64,000 bases of DNA from Cylindrospermum sp. NIES-4074 (GTDB taxonomy: Bacteria; Cyanobacteriota; Cyanobacteriia; Cyanobacteriales; Nostocaceae). The notes under the pieces are model-generated. The model worked only from the letters and a program-made list of their open reading frames with translations. It ran no database searches and was not told where the DNA came from. The stretch covers positions 5,047,677-5,111,676 of the forward strand of contig AP018269.1 in NCBI GenBank assembly GCA_003994795.1, given 5' to 3'. Position 1 is the stretch's first letter; each line of letters opens with the position of its first letter. Made by a program: the position numbers and the translations under genes. Shown one piece after another: positions 52,179 to 63,474 of the stretch.

Positions 52179-53345
52179 TCATTGGTCATGAGGGTTGGTA
52201 GAGAGCAACAGTTGTTGTAACTGCTTTTGGAAGGCTTCCATACCAAAAATAGCGATCGCCTGTTCTCGCAGCCATTCCCCATGACAACGCTTGTCGTCTC
52301 CTTGGAGAATTTCTATACAAGCTGCTGCCACAGCCTCTGGATTGCGGTGTGGTACTTGCCATCCTAGTTTACCATCTTGCAAGGGGTCAGATGAGCCATC
52401 GTCATCACCTGATAAAACTGGTACTCCACAAGCCATCGCCTCTAAATAGACAATCCCAAAGCCTTCTTGAGAAGGCATAATATAGGCATCAGCTAGGCGG
52501 TAATGGGCGATTAATTGTTCTGTTGGCACGAATCCGGCAAAAATTACGCGATCGCTCACACCTAAATCTTGGGCTAGTTGGGCTAATCGAGGTTGGTCAT
52601 CACCACGACCAATCACCAAGTATTTTACTTCTGGGAAAACCTGAGCAATTTGCGGTAGTGCCCGAATTGTTACATCAACACCTTTGTAAATATCCCCAGA
52701 CCATAACCGCGCCACTGTCATCAATACCTTGGCATGATTTAAGCCATATTTCTCCAGTAATTCTTGCTGCTTGGGGCCTGGAGTAAATTGATTGTTATCA
52801 ATAGCGCAAGGTAGTATTTTAACGGTGTTAGGGTCTATACCATTAGCAGCACAAAGGCGATCGCGACTGTAACGGCTAATTGTCCAAATTTCGGCAGCTG
52901 ATCTCAACGCCTGTAGTTCTCTGGTTTTGAGCGGTTCCCATACTTCTTTGCCATAAGTTAGCACAGTGTAAGGAATTCCCAAGGGCTGGCAGAAGGTTTT
53001 GATCATTACCGCTAGGTTAATGTGACCACAGAAAACGTGTAGAGGGCGTTTTTGCCACAGCAACTTGAGCAAAGCTGTTGCTAAATTGACTTTTCCTAGC
53101 TGGGACGGGGAAGTTTTAAATTTATGAAATTTTAAATTTTCTGACTCAAAAGGATTTAAGCTCTCAGGACTATCTCGCAGTACAAAGACATCTGCCCTAT
53201 AAGCTGGTTTCAATTCCTGGTACACGCGAAAAATGTCCTTTGTATAGGATTGAATACCACCTTCAAGTGCATACAGTTCTAACAGCACGAAGAAATGATG
53301 AGTTTTTTCCTTAATTTTAGGACTTAGATTCAGGTTTTTAGTCAC
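52179..53345 (-). CDS. Glycosyltransferase family 4
   Basis: 388 residues of GT-B fold. The N-lobe has LLELYALEGGIQSYTKDIF and the C-lobe KVLMTVARLWSGDIYKGVDVTIRAL, LVIGRGDDQPRLAQLAQDLG, and EGFGIVYLEAMACGVPVLSGDDDGSSD (about 295-320), the donor-binding Glu pair motif EGFGxxxLE. It should transfer a sugar from a nucleotide donor to an unknown acceptor, probably in surface polysaccharide synthesis. The start is GTG at 53345. Confidence 0.93.
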   Translation of the reverse strand: MTKNLNLSPKIKEKTHHFFVLLELYALEGGIQSYTKDIFRVYQELKPAYRADVFVLRDSPESLNPFESENLKFHKFKTSPSQLGKVNLATALLKLLWQKRPLHVFCGHINLAVMIKTFCQPLGIPYTVLTYGKEVWEPLKTRELQALRSAAEIWTISRYSRDRLCAANGIDPNTVKILPCAIDNNQFTPGPKQQELLEKYGLNHAKVLMTVARLWSGDIYKGVDVTIRALPQIAQVFPEVKYLVIGRGDDQPRLAQLAQDLGVSDRVIFAGFVPTEQLIAHYRLADAYIMPSQEGFGIVYLEAMACGVPVLSGDDDGSSDPLQDGKLGWQVPHRNPEAVAAACIEILQGDDKRCHGEWLREQAIAIFGMEAFQKQLQQLLLSTNPHDQ

Positions 53346-53833
53346 TTTACTGGATATATTGGTTTATCTACACTCGTGGCCAGGTTGCTCAAGGCGATCG
53401 CACTGTGGAGCAATCACAACTCGAATGCTGTATCTACTATATTTACTAACTTTTTTAGTTTTTTTAAACTATATATTCAATGGGGACAGTAGTTTGTCAA
53501 AAAACAGGGGAGTGTGGGCGTAAAGGTTAGGGATATTCGCTTACCATCCCAGAGGGAAAAAGACAAGTAAAGAGGTTTCATCTCATGCAACTTATTCCTC
53601 TACACCCGACACCTCTCCTCTCTGCCCTACCTACACTCCTTCTGTTTTCTCTAAACTCTTCATTTTTGGGTTGACAGACTAGTAGACAACGGCGTGAGTC
53701 AACTAACCATTAAAAATTCCTAAAAAGCTTGTGTAATCTGCTTTTTTAATTTTGCGGAAAGTCTGAGCGGAGGTTTCCTCTGATCAGAACTTTCCAAGAC
53801 GAATTTTTAATTTTTAATTCCGAGAAAGCGGTA
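53346..53833. other. Intergenic region, no gene seen
   Basis: 488 bp between the GT4 and anti-sigma genes, on the same strand. It contains a CCTCTACACCCGACACC-type low-complexity stretch near 53600, no repeat family I recognise and no convincing terminator. Confidence 0.45.
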
Positions 53834-54277
53834 CTAGTGTTGCCCTTCTAGACAATATTTCACGATCAGCAGACAATTCCTGCTATCAGCACCACGTTCG
53901 TAAACAACATGGTCGGCCAAGCGTCGGAGAAGAAACCATCCATACCCACCTACTTGCAGGGTACCTGGTTCTGGCTCGGCGATCGCATCAGGATTAAAAG
54001 GTTTTCCATAATCCCAAATTCTCATCTCCAATCGGTCATTCCACAGACTAACTTCAATCTCTATAGTTGTTTCTGGTGGTAAAGCACGATGAGCATGACG
54101 AACTGCGTTTGTAAAGCCTTCTGCTAATGCTAAGTTGAGGCGATAAAGTTGGCTTTCTGACCAGCCTAATTGAGCTAAGTGTCGCAGACAAAATTGCTCA
54201 AACCATTGTTGTACCTGGTTTAGCAGCTTAAGTTCGCTCTGCACCGTCAGATGGTCTTGCTGCACTATGCTAAGCAT
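53834..54277 (-). CDS. Anti-sigma regulatory factor, RsbW/SpoIIAB-like kinase
   Basis: 147 residues of the HATPase_c_2 type. The N-box is LALAEGFTNAVRHAH (about 47-61), with the metal-binding Asn and Glu. The G1 box is IWDYGKPFNP (about 85-95) and the G2 region is GGYGWFLLRRLADHVVY. Such kinases bind and phosphorylate anti-anti-sigma proteins or sequester sigma factors. The partner is not visible here. The single gene lies downstream of petD on the same strand, but 249 bp away. Confidence 0.88.
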   Translation of the reverse strand: MLSIVQQDHLTVQSELKLLNQVQQWFEQFCLRHLAQLGWSESQLYRLNLALAEGFTNAVRHAHRALPPETTIEIEVSLWNDRLEMRIWDYGKPFNPDAIAEPEPGTLQVGGYGWFLLRRLADHVVYERGADSRNCLLIVKYCLEGQH

Positions 54278-54526
54278 TGACCGGGACTTGAATATAAGTA
54301 AGTGAAATATGTTTGTATTTGTTGTGTTTGGCTGATTTTAGATTTGGGAATAGCTTTTTCATCCAAAACTGAAAATCCAAGATTTAACCAGCACTAAGAA
54401 AGGGAATTAGAGATTAAGAATTGGGGACTGGGTTAAGAAGACACAGAGGAGAGGAATTTTCCTGCTTACACCCTGCGTCTTTGCTTTTTCCCAGCCCCCA
54501 GTCCCGTGCGTAGCGCACTGACTAAT

Positions 54527-55009
54527 TTAGAACAGTCCCAAAGTCAAAGATTTATCCAATGGGAGGGCAGCACCAATACCTAGCCACAGAGTTACAAGTG
54601 TACCAAAAAGAAACACTGTAGTTGCAACTGGACGGCGGAAGGGGTTTTGGAACTTATTGACGTTCTCAATAAAGGGAACGAGGATCAGCCCCAAAGGTAC
54701 AGAAGCCATTGCTAACACCCCTAAGAGTTTGTTAGGGAGCGATCGCAAAATCTGGAAGACAGGATACAAATACCACTCTGGCAAAATTTCCAACGGTGTG
54801 GCGAAGGGATTTGCTGGTTCACCAGTCATTGCAGGATCTAGCACAGCTAGAGCCACAATAGCAGCGAATGAACCCATGATCACGATCGGGAATACATACA
54901 GCAAATCGTTGGGCCAAGCGGGTTCGCCATAGTAGTTGTGACCCATGCCTTGGGCGAGTTTGGCTCTTAACTTAGGATCACTGAGATCAGGTTTTTTCTG
55001 CGTAGCCAT
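54527..55009 (-). CDS. petD: Cytochrome b6-f complex subunit IV
   Basis: 160 residues, the standard PetD length. Motifs: [36 protein letters not shown], then [25 protein letters not shown] (PEWY, quinol-oxidising Qo site). Three membrane helices. It forms the core of the thylakoid b6f complex with PetB. It follows petB on the same strand with a gap of 236 bp, an unusually long spacing but consistent with a petBD operon. Confidence 0.98.
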   Translation of the reverse strand: MATQKKPDLSDPKLRAKLAQGMGHNYYGEPAWPNDLLYVFPIVIMGSFAAIVALAVLDPAMTGEPANPFATPLEILPEWYLYPVFQILRSLPNKLLGVLAMASVPLGLILVPFIENVNKFQNPFRRPVATTVFLFGTLVTLWLGIGAALPLDKSLTLGLF

Positions 55010-55245
55010 TTTTAAATGTGCTCTCCTGCTTAAGTTGAGTTAAAGCATTTGTGAAAGCTATCAGCTATCAGGCCAGCCCCCCAGAGGGAGACACTGCGTT
55101 GCAGGTGTCGGTGGCTTTTACAGCTTACAGCCTCAGATGCTAGTGTTTGTTTCTAACTTATGGTGTTTTTTATGTTTCCTAAGTTTAAAACAAACAACTC
55201 CATCTGCAAACAGACTGCTGTTGCCTTTTAGCTCATAACTTTAGA

Positions 55246-55893
55246 TTACAAAGGCCCAGAGATGCCTTGCTTGCGGATCATCAAGAAGTGGAACAGCATG
55301 AATACCGCAATCAACCAAGGTAATACAAAGGTGTGAGCGCTGTAGTAGCGAGTTAGCGTTGCTTGACCAACACTAGAACCACCGCGTAACAAGTCGGAAA
55401 TCAAAACACCGACTACAGGAATTGCTTCTGGTACGCCACTAACGATTTTCACAGCCCAGTAACCAACTTGATCCCAAGGTAGGGAATAGCCAGTTACACC
55501 AAAGGAAACGGTGATCACAGCTAGGATAACGCCACTGATCCAGGTCAGTTCGCGGGGCTTTTTGAAACCACCAGTCAGGTAAACCCGGAAGGTGTGCAAA
55601 ATCATCATCAGCACCATCATGCTGGCAGACCAACGGTGGATGGAGCGAATTAGCCAACCGAAGTTGACTTCATTCATGATGTACTCTACAGAAGAATAAG
55701 CTTCGGCGACTGTTGGCTTATAGTAAAACGTCATGGCAAATCCAGTGGCAAACTGGATCAGAAAGCAAACCAGGGTGATGCCACCAAGGCAGTAGAAGAT
55801 GTTGACGTGGGGAGGTACATACTTGCTGGTTACATCTTCGGCGATCGCTTCAATTTCTAAGCGTTCCTCAAACCAGTCGTAAACGTTGGCCAT
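55246..55893 (-). CDS. petB: Cytochrome b6
   Basis: 215 residues, standard length. Four membrane helices; bis-His heme ligands lie in [21 protein letters not shown] (about 83 and 97) and in [10 protein letters not shown]...[10 protein letters not shown] (about 186 and 202). The Cys in FYCLGGITL (about 35) is the covalent attachment site for heme c-prime (ci). The N-terminus is [20 protein letters not shown]. Core subunit of the plastoquinol-plastocyanin oxidoreductase. Confidence 0.98.
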   Translation of the reverse strand: MANVYDWFEERLEIEAIAEDVTSKYVPPHVNIFYCLGGITLVCFLIQFATGFAMTFYYKPTVAEAYSSVEYIMNEVNFGWLIRSIHRWSASMMVLMMILHTFRVYLTGGFKKPRELTWISGVILAVITVSFGVTGYSLPWDQVGYWAVKIVSGVPEAIPVVGVLISDLLRGGSSVGQATLTRYYSAHTFVLPWLIAVFMLFHFLMIRKQGISGPL

Positions 55894-56375
55894 ACAATCT
55901 CAAGTTCCTAAAGGTCGGTTGCGGTTGATAAATCTCCCAATTAGCAATTTTGGGATTTTCACAAAGGTGAGTTTTCTTACAGAGTGGTTAAAGTTTTGAA
56001 AAACTTAACACTCTTTAAATATGGAATATATTGCGTTCTGTTACGCGAAACTTAGCCAAAATTGACTATTCAACTAACCTGGGTTAGAGGGTTCGCTTCT
56101 CGCTTTATCCAAGGGAGTCGGCTCCTTCCTGTCCACGAGCGTAAATTCGGATATCACCCACCCTATTCTGTTTGATAGCTTCTTCTTTGTCAGCTAACGC
56201 TCACGCGCATTGGTGACAAAGTAGATTTTATCGTTTAGCAAGAGATATAAACCCCCCAGCAGTTGCACAACTTTATGAGAGGAATGCAGCTCTTCTATAA
56301 AAAAAGTAACATAGTCGAGAGATAGATTTCATCAAAAACGGGGCAACTGAGCAGTTTTAGGGAATATGGCTTAAC
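55894..56375. promoter_or_regulatory. Divergent region between petB and ctpA
   Basis: 482 bp with no gene; both neighbours read outward. Contains a CTTTGTCA ... TGACAAAG inverted repeat (56185-56221) enclosing a GCTAACGCTCACGCG repeat. The petB promoter is expected near 55920-56000 but no motif is clear. Confidence 0.45.
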
Positions 56376-57902
<1,527 letters not shown>

Positions 57903-57918
<16 letters not shown>

Positions 57919-58595
57919 AAATCCAGGTCGGCCAGGCGCTGATAAGCTTGGTCGATTAAACCTTTGCCTCTCAAAAAGCCTGTATTCGCTCCAGGGCAAA
58001 TGTAGTGGAGAGTTTCTGGTGTAAAGCGTTTTAAAAGGGACTGGAGGCTTTTAATTTGTCGGGGCCAGTGAAAGGTTTTTGCTGTCCGTAATGGCGTTGG
58101 TTCACCTTGCAAGTTGGGGACTAAATGGCGTCCAGAAAACAGCACTCCCCCAAAATCACTGTAGTATAGGCAAGATGAGCCGGGAGAATGACCAGGTGTC
58201 CAAATCGCTTGTGCTGTTGAATCGAGAGTGAACTCTTGACTAAAGGCGGTGACGGTTAAGCCTGGTAATAAATAGGCTTCTTGCTCTTGAATCAAAATTT
58301 CACAGCCCAAGATTTGCTGAATTTCTGCCGCTTTGCCAATAGCACCGCGATGAGTGATAAATAACCAACGCACTCCTCCATGCGATCGCCAAAATTCCTG
58401 ATTTGTCTGGTCTAAAGCAGGGCAATCTATGAGGATATTCCCTTCATTTCTGGCAATAAAGTAAGCAGTTCCCCCCAATGTGTCTCGATTTGGTGGAAAG
58501 GCAAAAATACTGTTGACTCCAAGAGGAACTGTGTCAGAGAGGAGAAGCCGTGGTGGCTTAGTTGTGTGACTCGGCTGTTGAGGTAGGGGGCACAT
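57903..58595 (-). CDS. MBL-fold hydrolase with a degenerate metal site
   Basis: 230 residues of metallo-beta-lactamase fold: NILIDCPAL (strand with Asp), FITHRGAIGKAAEI (about 98), TPGHSPGSSCLYY (His, about 147), FSGRHLV (about 168) and a final YICPGAN near the C-terminus. The canonical HxHxDH signature is replaced by HRGAIGK, so at least two metal ligands are missing. A similar change occurs in some cyanobacterial members. The catalytic activity is doubtful. I use ATG 58595; an extension to TTG 58640 is possible. The last four residues derive from STRR DNA. Confidence 0.82.
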
Positions 58596-58640
58596 GAGAA
58601 AAAAACCGAAACTGAGAAGTTGTTGACAACCTAGTGACAA

Positions 58641-59011
58641 AGAAGTGTAAAAGGTGTGAAAGCCCCTCGACCTATCTCGCTCTAGCTCCTTATAGGAGTA
58701 TCATAAAATAAGGAAGTGTAGGTGTGGTTATTTGGTTCAACACTTGGCAGTAACAGACTAGAACCGACCTTAAAGCAGAGAATCAGTAAAGTGTGGTCGC
58801 ATAGAACTTATTTTTTTGATCTAGTTGAAAAAGTGGGGGGTTGAAGTCTGTCTTGTAGTTATTCCTGTGGTACAGACACTACAGGAAAGGCATTCTCTCA
58901 ACAAGAGAGGATGTGGGGTGTGGGCAAGACAGACTTTAAAAAAATGCACAACTTTTTGTTTAGTCCTTACACCACATACCCTAATTTGGGTCAAAATTTA
59001 CTGAAGATAAC
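58641..59011. other. Leader region of the site-2 protease gene
   Basis: 371 bp between the divergent MBL and site-2 protease genes. It contains the folded segment 58844-58936 described separately. The remainder is AT-rich. Confidence 0.5.
58844..58936 (+). ncRNA. Candidate structured RNA leader (three-way junction)
   Basis: A 12-bp perfect closing stem, AAGTCTGTCTTG with CAAGACAGACTT, encloses two internal hairpins: TCCTGT/ACAGGA (58863-58885) and CTCTC/GAGAG (58895-58909). It is followed by TTTAAAAAAATG, with no T run. It sits 75 bp before the site-2 protease start and reads toward it. It could be a cis-regulator, a small RNA or a simple repeat; no known family was recognised. Confidence 0.45.
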
Positions 59012-60523
59012 ATGGCATTTTGGTTTTTGTTTCTCCTCCTACTGGGGCTAGCTACTTATTTCATGGTGCAGCTTAGTGTCGCTCCCATCACCCGAACGCC
59101 AGTGTGGTTGATGTGGCTAGTGTTAATGACACCAATATTTTTGTTGAGCGGATGGGCGCTACTATATGGGGCGAAACAACCTCCACCGCCAGGGCTGATT
59201 ATCTGGTCGTTATTGATTTGTGTACCGTTATACTGGATATTGTTTCAATGGGGACGGCAATTACCAAGAGGTACACAGACTCAAACCCAAGCTTTAGAAT
59301 CACCATTTGCCCCTCCTCCTATCGTGGAACCAGTAACAGTGCGTCCCATTGAACAAACAGAAGAAACCCAGTTACGAAATTGTTTTCCCTGGTCTGTATA
59401 CTACATCGAAAACATTGAGTATCGACCCCAAACAGTGATCTGCCGTGGTCATTTGCGAACCGCGCCAAGCAAGGCTTATCAGCAGATTAAAACAAATATT
59501 GAAGCGCAATTTGGCGATCGCTTTTTGGTGAATTTTCAAGAAGGAATAAATGGCAAACCCTTTTTTCTCCTGGTTCCCAATCCTCAAGCTGCCAAAGCGG
59601 GCAATACGCGTCGCGACAAAGAAGTGTTAACTCGACCAGGACTAGCATTGATGCTGTTAGCAGTTACTTTGGTAACTACGACATTTGTAGGAGCGATGTT
59701 GGCTGGTGTTGAGCCAAAAATACTGAAATCTGACTTAACTGTGCTATTCAAGGGATTGCCCTATTCCTTGGGTCTAATGACTATTTTGGGCATCCATGAA
59801 CTTGGTCACTATTTGACAGCCAGATTTTACAAAGTTCGCTCCACTTTGCCTTATTTTATTCCCATACCTTTTTTCTTGGGAACTTTTGGCGCATTTATTC
59901 AGATCCGTAGCCCCATGCCTAACCGTAAGGCTTTGTTTGATGTAAGTGTCGCTGGGCCAATTGCGGGTTTTATTGTCACCTTACCTATACTTATATGGGG
60001 TTTAGCTCATTCTGATATAGTCTCCCTGACCACAAAAATTAGTACGTTAAACCCTATTGCTCTCAATCCCAAAGATTCTATCTTACTAGCGCTGCTCTCA
60101 AAGTTAGTCCTGGGGAGTGCTTTAACCTCAACATCAGCTATTCGCTTGCATCCTGTGGCCGTAGCTGGTTTCTTGGGCATGATCGTCACGGCGTTCAATT
60201 TAATGCCAGTGGGACAACTAGATGGGGGTCATATTGTCCATGCCATGTTTGGACAACGTAAGGCCATATTGATTGGTCAAGTAGCCCGCTTTTTGTTACT
60301 GGGAGTAGTTTTAATTCAATTGCAAGGGACTCCCTCTGCAATTCCCCAGTATCTAATCTGGGTGAGCATTCTGTGGTTAATACCGTTGGTTGATGAACCT
60401 GCTCTGAATGATGTCACAGAATTGGATAACGGACGTGACATTTTGGGGTTATTGACAATGGCTTTGTTGCTTTTAATTGTGCTGCCATTACCCCAGGCGA
60501 TCGCTAGTTTGTTGCAAATTTAA
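59012..60523 (+). CDS. Site-2 protease family (M50) membrane protease
   Basis: 503 residues. About eight membrane helices. The HExxH zinc motif is GIHELGHYLTARF (about 261), and the second motif is NLMPVGQLDGGHI (about 395-407), whose Asp completes the metal site. A soluble domain lies between the first helices and the core (about 100-210; TIEQTEETQLRNCFPWSVYYIENIEY). Relatives in plants and cyanobacteria include EGY-type proteases of plastids, and I think this belongs to that group. Regulated intramembrane proteolysis is expected. It follows a possible RNA leader. Confidence 0.9.
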   Translation: MAFWFLFLLLLGLATYFMVQLSVAPITRTPVWLMWLVLMTPIFLLSGWALLYGAKQPPPPGLIIWSLLICVPLYWILFQWGRQLPRGTQTQTQALESPFAPPPIVEPVTVRPIEQTEETQLRNCFPWSVYYIENIEYRPQTVICRGHLRTAPSKAYQQIKTNIEAQFGDRFLVNFQEGINGKPFFLLVPNPQAAKAGNTRRDKEVLTRPGLALMLLAVTLVTTTFVGAMLAGVEPKILKSDLTVLFKGLPYSLGLMTILGIHELGHYLTARFYKVRSTLPYFIPIPFFLGTFGAFIQIRSPMPNRKALFDVSVAGPIAGFIVTLPILIWGLAHSDIVSLTTKISTLNPIALNPKDSILLALLSKLVLGSALTSTSAIRLHPVAVAGFLGMIVTAFNLMPVGQLDGGHIVHAMFGQRKAILIGQVARFLLLGVVLIQLQGTPSAIPQYLIWVSILWLIPLVDEPALNDVTELDNGRDILGLLTMALLLLIVLPLPQAIASLLQI

Positions 60524-60536
60524 ATAAGCTAGACAA

Positions 60537-60620
60537 ATCGTAAGCATTCAGCATTCAGCGGTCAGCAGTCAGCGTTCGACGCTCGCTCACGCCGAAGTCT
60601 AAAACCGGGTTTTAGACTAA
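60537..60620. repeat. Repeats after the site-2 protease gene
   Basis: GCATTCA/GCGGTCA heptamer-like units, then TTCGACGCTCGCTCACGCCG and a TCTAAAACCGGGTTTTAGA hairpin. Confidence 0.7.
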
Positions 60621-60767
60621 AGTTTAAGGGTTTTGAGTTGGGGAGACTTACACCAAAAGCAATCAGTAATCTCTCTGTCAGAATGCTCATAAATTCTTGA
60701 ATATTGCTGATAGCTTGAAGCTACAAGCTGAATACTTACGACAAATCAGCCATATTTTGAGGAAATT

Positions 60768-60790
60768 CCCCCCGTTGCCAGGGGGTTTTT
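60768..60790 (+). terminator. Terminator-like hairpin
   Basis: CCCCC, loop GTTGCCA, GGGGG then TTTTT, 245 bp past the stop of the site-2 protease. It reads as a plus-strand terminator. Confidence 0.6.
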
Positions 60791-60801
60791 GATCAGCACA
60801 A

Positions 60802-61368
60802 CTAAGCTGATACTGAATTAGCTGTATCAATTGCTTTTGCTGCTGCTGGACTACCACCCATGCGAATCTCGGAAGTGAAAGAAGCCATACTAAAGCCACC
60901 AAAGCGCTTAAGGACACTTACCCGCATCCGCAAATTGGGGCTAGCAAACCACAGACGCTCCTCAGACCACATGGTTTCATACTCTGTAATTAGTGTGAGA
61001 GCACCATCACTACCCATTTTATAACTGCCAGCAACTGGGGCTTTCTCGGCATAACCCATTTCCCGCAGTAACTTACCTTCATTTTGGTTATCTGTAACAG
61101 GTACTGTTACTAACACTGTTGAACCAGTATGTTTTTCTTCATCCCATTCCATCGTGCCGTTCCAGGTAACTCTAGCGCCACAGGAGGCGGAAATAGGGTC
61201 AATTTCGTACTGTTGACACAGTTTGATCACTTCTGGATGATCTGCTGCTAGTGTCTCAATCACGATATCTGACTTGCCATCCTCGGATTGCTTAAAAGCC
61301 AAATGGTGACTAGTGCGATGAGAAAACCATTTACCAGCGCTCAATTCAAAAAACTCTTCAATATTCAT
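60802..61368 (-). CDS. cpcS: CpcS/CpeS-type phycobilin lyase
   Basis: 188 residues of the CpeS lipocalin-like family, whose members attach phycocyanobilin (or phycoerythrobilin) to the Cys-82/84 position of phycobiliprotein beta subunits and of allophycocyanin. It opens [29 protein letters not shown], the typical start; [19 protein letters not shown] and [10 protein letters not shown] near the end match the family. I chose the ATG at 61368 because relatives start MNIEEFF; an upstream in-frame start (61392) exists. It is 52 bp downstream of the HEAT protein gene, likely co-transcribed. CpcS or CpeS1 cannot be separated by eye. Confidence 0.93.
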   Translation of the reverse strand: MNIEEFFELSAGKWFSHRTSHHLAFKQSEDGKSDIVIETLAADHPEVIKLCQQYEIDPISASCGARVTWNGTMEWDEEKHTGSTVLVTVPVTDNQNEGKLLREMGYAEKAPVAGSYKMGSDGALTLITEYETMWSEERLWFASPNLRMRVSVLKRFGGFSMASFTSEIRMGGSPAAAKAIDTANSVSA

Positions 61369-61443
61369 GGATGAAATTATCCTGCATGACAAGGAATGTA
61401 AATCCCACTTATTATTATTAAAAGGTAGGAGGTGGCGTTTATC

Positions 61444-62124
61444 TTAGGCTTGATTGCCTATTTCCTCAAGTCTTTTGAGGGAAATACTCGCTGCCGCAGC
61501 AACGTTGGGATGGCTGTCTTTTTCCAGGTATTTTAAAGCTGGGATCGTCTTGGGACTGGGAAGACTGCCCAAAGCTTCTGCCAAACGTTGCCGCACTAAC
61601 CAATCTTCTGATTGAGCAAAGCGCAGGATACTGTCTACAGATTCAATGTCTTGTATTTCTCCTAAAGCAGCGATCGCCGCTTGATGTAATATAACTTCCT
61701 TACTATCCAAAGCTTGAATGAGAATAGCACGGGCGCGGGGGTCTTTAATATTACCCAAGGCAACTGCCACACTAAAGCGCACTAGCCAATCCGTGTCTTC
61801 ATAAAATGCCCGTGAGAGTACCTCAAAAGCTCTAGCATCACCTAAGTATCCTAAAGCGCCAGCGGCATCAGCACGGATACCATAATCTGGATCATTTTCC
61901 AGAATTTTTACCAATATGGGATAACATTCTGGTGTTTGCTTGATACCAAGGGCAAATATTGCCATTGAGCGCAGTTGCAGAGATTCATCATTCAAGACCT
62001 TTTTAATTAAAGGCACAGCATCTTCAGGGGAAACATGGCGCAGACTGGCAAGGGCTACCATGCGATCGCGCAAATTTGGACTTTCTAACTGAGTAGAGAT
62101 TAACTCTAAGCTGGGAGCGACCAT
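61444..62124 (-). CDS. HEAT-repeat protein (phycobilin lyase/NblB-like)
   Basis: 226 residues made of six or seven HEAT units of about 31 residues: LRDRMVALASLRHVSPEDAVPLI, LRSMAIFALGIKQTPECYPIL, IRADAAGALGYLGDARAFEVL, VRFSVAVALGNIKDPRARAIL, and so on. This is the E/F-type lyase or NblB-like fold. The location directly upstream of the CpcS-type lyase suggests a role in phycobilisome assembly or turnover; this is inferred. No lyase catalytic Cys is apparent. Confidence 0.88.
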   Translation of the reverse strand: MVAPSLELISTQLESPNLRDRMVALASLRHVSPEDAVPLIKKVLNDESLQLRSMAIFALGIKQTPECYPILVKILENDPDYGIRADAAGALGYLGDARAFEVLSRAFYEDTDWLVRFSVAVALGNIKDPRARAILIQALDSKEVILHQAAIAALGEIQDIESVDSILRFAQSEDWLVRQRLAEALGSLPSPKTIPALKYLEKDSHPNVAAAASISLKRLEEIGNQA

Positions 62125-62475
62125 GTATTTTCTCAGGAATTTCTTTACTAATCTTTACTTTAACTGATCCTCTACAGGGATATCTTCACAGCTAAGTAAC
62201 AGTTTGACGGTTTTCTGGAATTGCTCTTTTGACGTGTAAGCAACAATTGTCTCTTCCCCAAGGGACAAATTAGTACTTTTTTTATCAGTCAGATTTAACA
62301 CTTAACTGTGCCTCAGGTATGAAGAGAAGGCTCAGGTAGCGGTTGTAGTTTAAAGAAAGATACGACTGTCTAAGCGCTTGGCGCGTGATTGGGGATTAGG
62401 GACTAGGGAAGAATTTTCCCAATAACCAATACCCAATTTGGTCAAGTACAGCGTCAAATCTTCAGGAGAATAACA
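62125..62475. other. Divergent upstream region, no gene seen
   Basis: 351 bp between the HEAT gene and the ferritin-like gene. AT-rich; a GGTAATT-free region with AATAACCAATACCCAATT near 62415. No gene or clear promoter motif. Confidence 0.45.
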
Positions 62476-63030
62476 ATGGTTCAACTCAGCGAACGCCCAA
62501 GTACTAGAAAAATCACCAACTTGCAAGAGAAGTTCATCTACGAACTTGGTGCAATCTACGATGCAGAACATCGTTTCCTAGAAGCCCAGCAACTGGTATG
62601 GCAGAAGAGTCAACATCAGCAGTTGAAGTCTCTGGTAGAGACACATATTCGGGAAACCGAAGCGCAAATTAAAAACTTGGAGCAGGTTTTTAGTATCTTA
62701 GGACAGCAACCATACCGAGTCACCAGCGATGCTGCTGCTGGACTAGTCAGTGACGGTCAAAAACTTGCCCTCCTGGCTGCCGATAACCCTCAAATTGTGG
62801 ACTTGGGAGCGGTAGGAGCGCAGTCTAAGGTCGAACATTTGGAAATTGCCTGTTATCGTGGCTTGATTAAAGCCGCCGAGCAACAGGGGCAAAATGACAT
62901 CGTGCAGTTGCTACAGCAAAACTTGCAACAGGAAGAACAGACAGCGCAAAAGCTGGAACAGTTGCTGCCACAGTTACTTCAAGAAATGACCTCTGGTGAA
63001 GGCAGAACAAAGACTGGTAGAAGTCGCTAA
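62476..63030 (+). CDS. DUF892/YciE-type ferritin-like protein
   Basis: 184 residues. Four-helix ferritin-like bundle with KFIYELGAIYDAEHRFLEAQQLV (Glu, His about 35), LVETHIRETEAQIKNLEQVFS, AQSKVEHLEIACYRGLI (Glu/His about 127) and QQEEQTAQKLEQLLPQL. These supply the usual iron ligands. YciE-like proteins are stress-linked; the function is not settled. Start ATG with AGGAG eight bases before it. A terminator follows. Confidence 0.9.
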   Translation: MVQLSERPSTRKITNLQEKFIYELGAIYDAEHRFLEAQQLVWQKSQHQQLKSLVETHIRETEAQIKNLEQVFSILGQQPYRVTSDAAAGLVSDGQKLALLAADNPQIVDLGAVGAQSKVEHLEIACYRGLIKAAEQQGQNDIVQLLQQNLQQEEQTAQKLEQLLPQLLQEMTSGEGRTKTGRSR

Positions 63031-63075
63031 TCATGAGAGTGAACGTAATATCAGTTCTCAGATGAACCTAATGAC

Positions 63076-63106
63076 AAGCCACAGCTTGATACCTGTGGCT
63101 TTTCTT
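63076..63106 (+). terminator. Rho-independent terminator after the DUF892 gene
   Basis: AAGCCACAG and CTGTGGCTT flank an eight-base loop, followed by TTCTTG. It starts 46 bp after the stop codon. Confidence 0.8.
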
Positions 63107-63117
63107 GTTGGGGCTAT

Positions 63118-63441
63118 TTAGCTACCTTCACCAATTGCTATAAAATTAAAACCAGACTTTTCTTTCCTCACTTCCAATTGTGCGGAACCCGTTGTAGATT
63201 TTTGTGTGACTTCCAAGTCCCAGATGGTAATGTGAAATTTATTGATGTCTGTATCCTTAACAACAAGTTGATTATCCGCACCCCAATTATTGAGGGTAGC
63301 AACTACACTGGGGGTCGTCACAAAAGGTTGTAAAAAAGTAATTACATATAATCCTACTTCTGGTGATTGAACTTCAAACCCCTCACCAGATTGCTTTACT
63401 CCATCTTCAGTTACTGTTCCGTAAATAATTTGTTGTGGCAT
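63118..63441 (-). CDS. Hypothetical small beta-rich protein
   Basis: 107 residues from the ATG at 63441; a GTG at 63474 would add 11. Beta-rich by eye: IIYGTVTEDGVKQSGEGFEVQS, GLYVITFLQPF, PSVVATLNN, INKFHITIWDLE, then SAQLEVRKEKSGFNFIAIGEGS. The end GFNFIAIG resembles the last strand of H-type-lectin-like or phage tail domains, but this is weak. No signal peptide. Unknown function. It is convergent with the DUF892 gene. Confidence 0.65.
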   Translation of the reverse strand: MPQQIIYGTVTEDGVKQSGEGFEVQSPEVGLYVITFLQPFVTTPSVVATLNNWGADNQLVVKDTDINKFHITIWDLEVTQKSTTGSAQLEVRKEKSGFNFIAIGEGS

Positions 63442-63474
63442 ATTTTCTGCGACTTGTTCATCTAATAATTGCAC

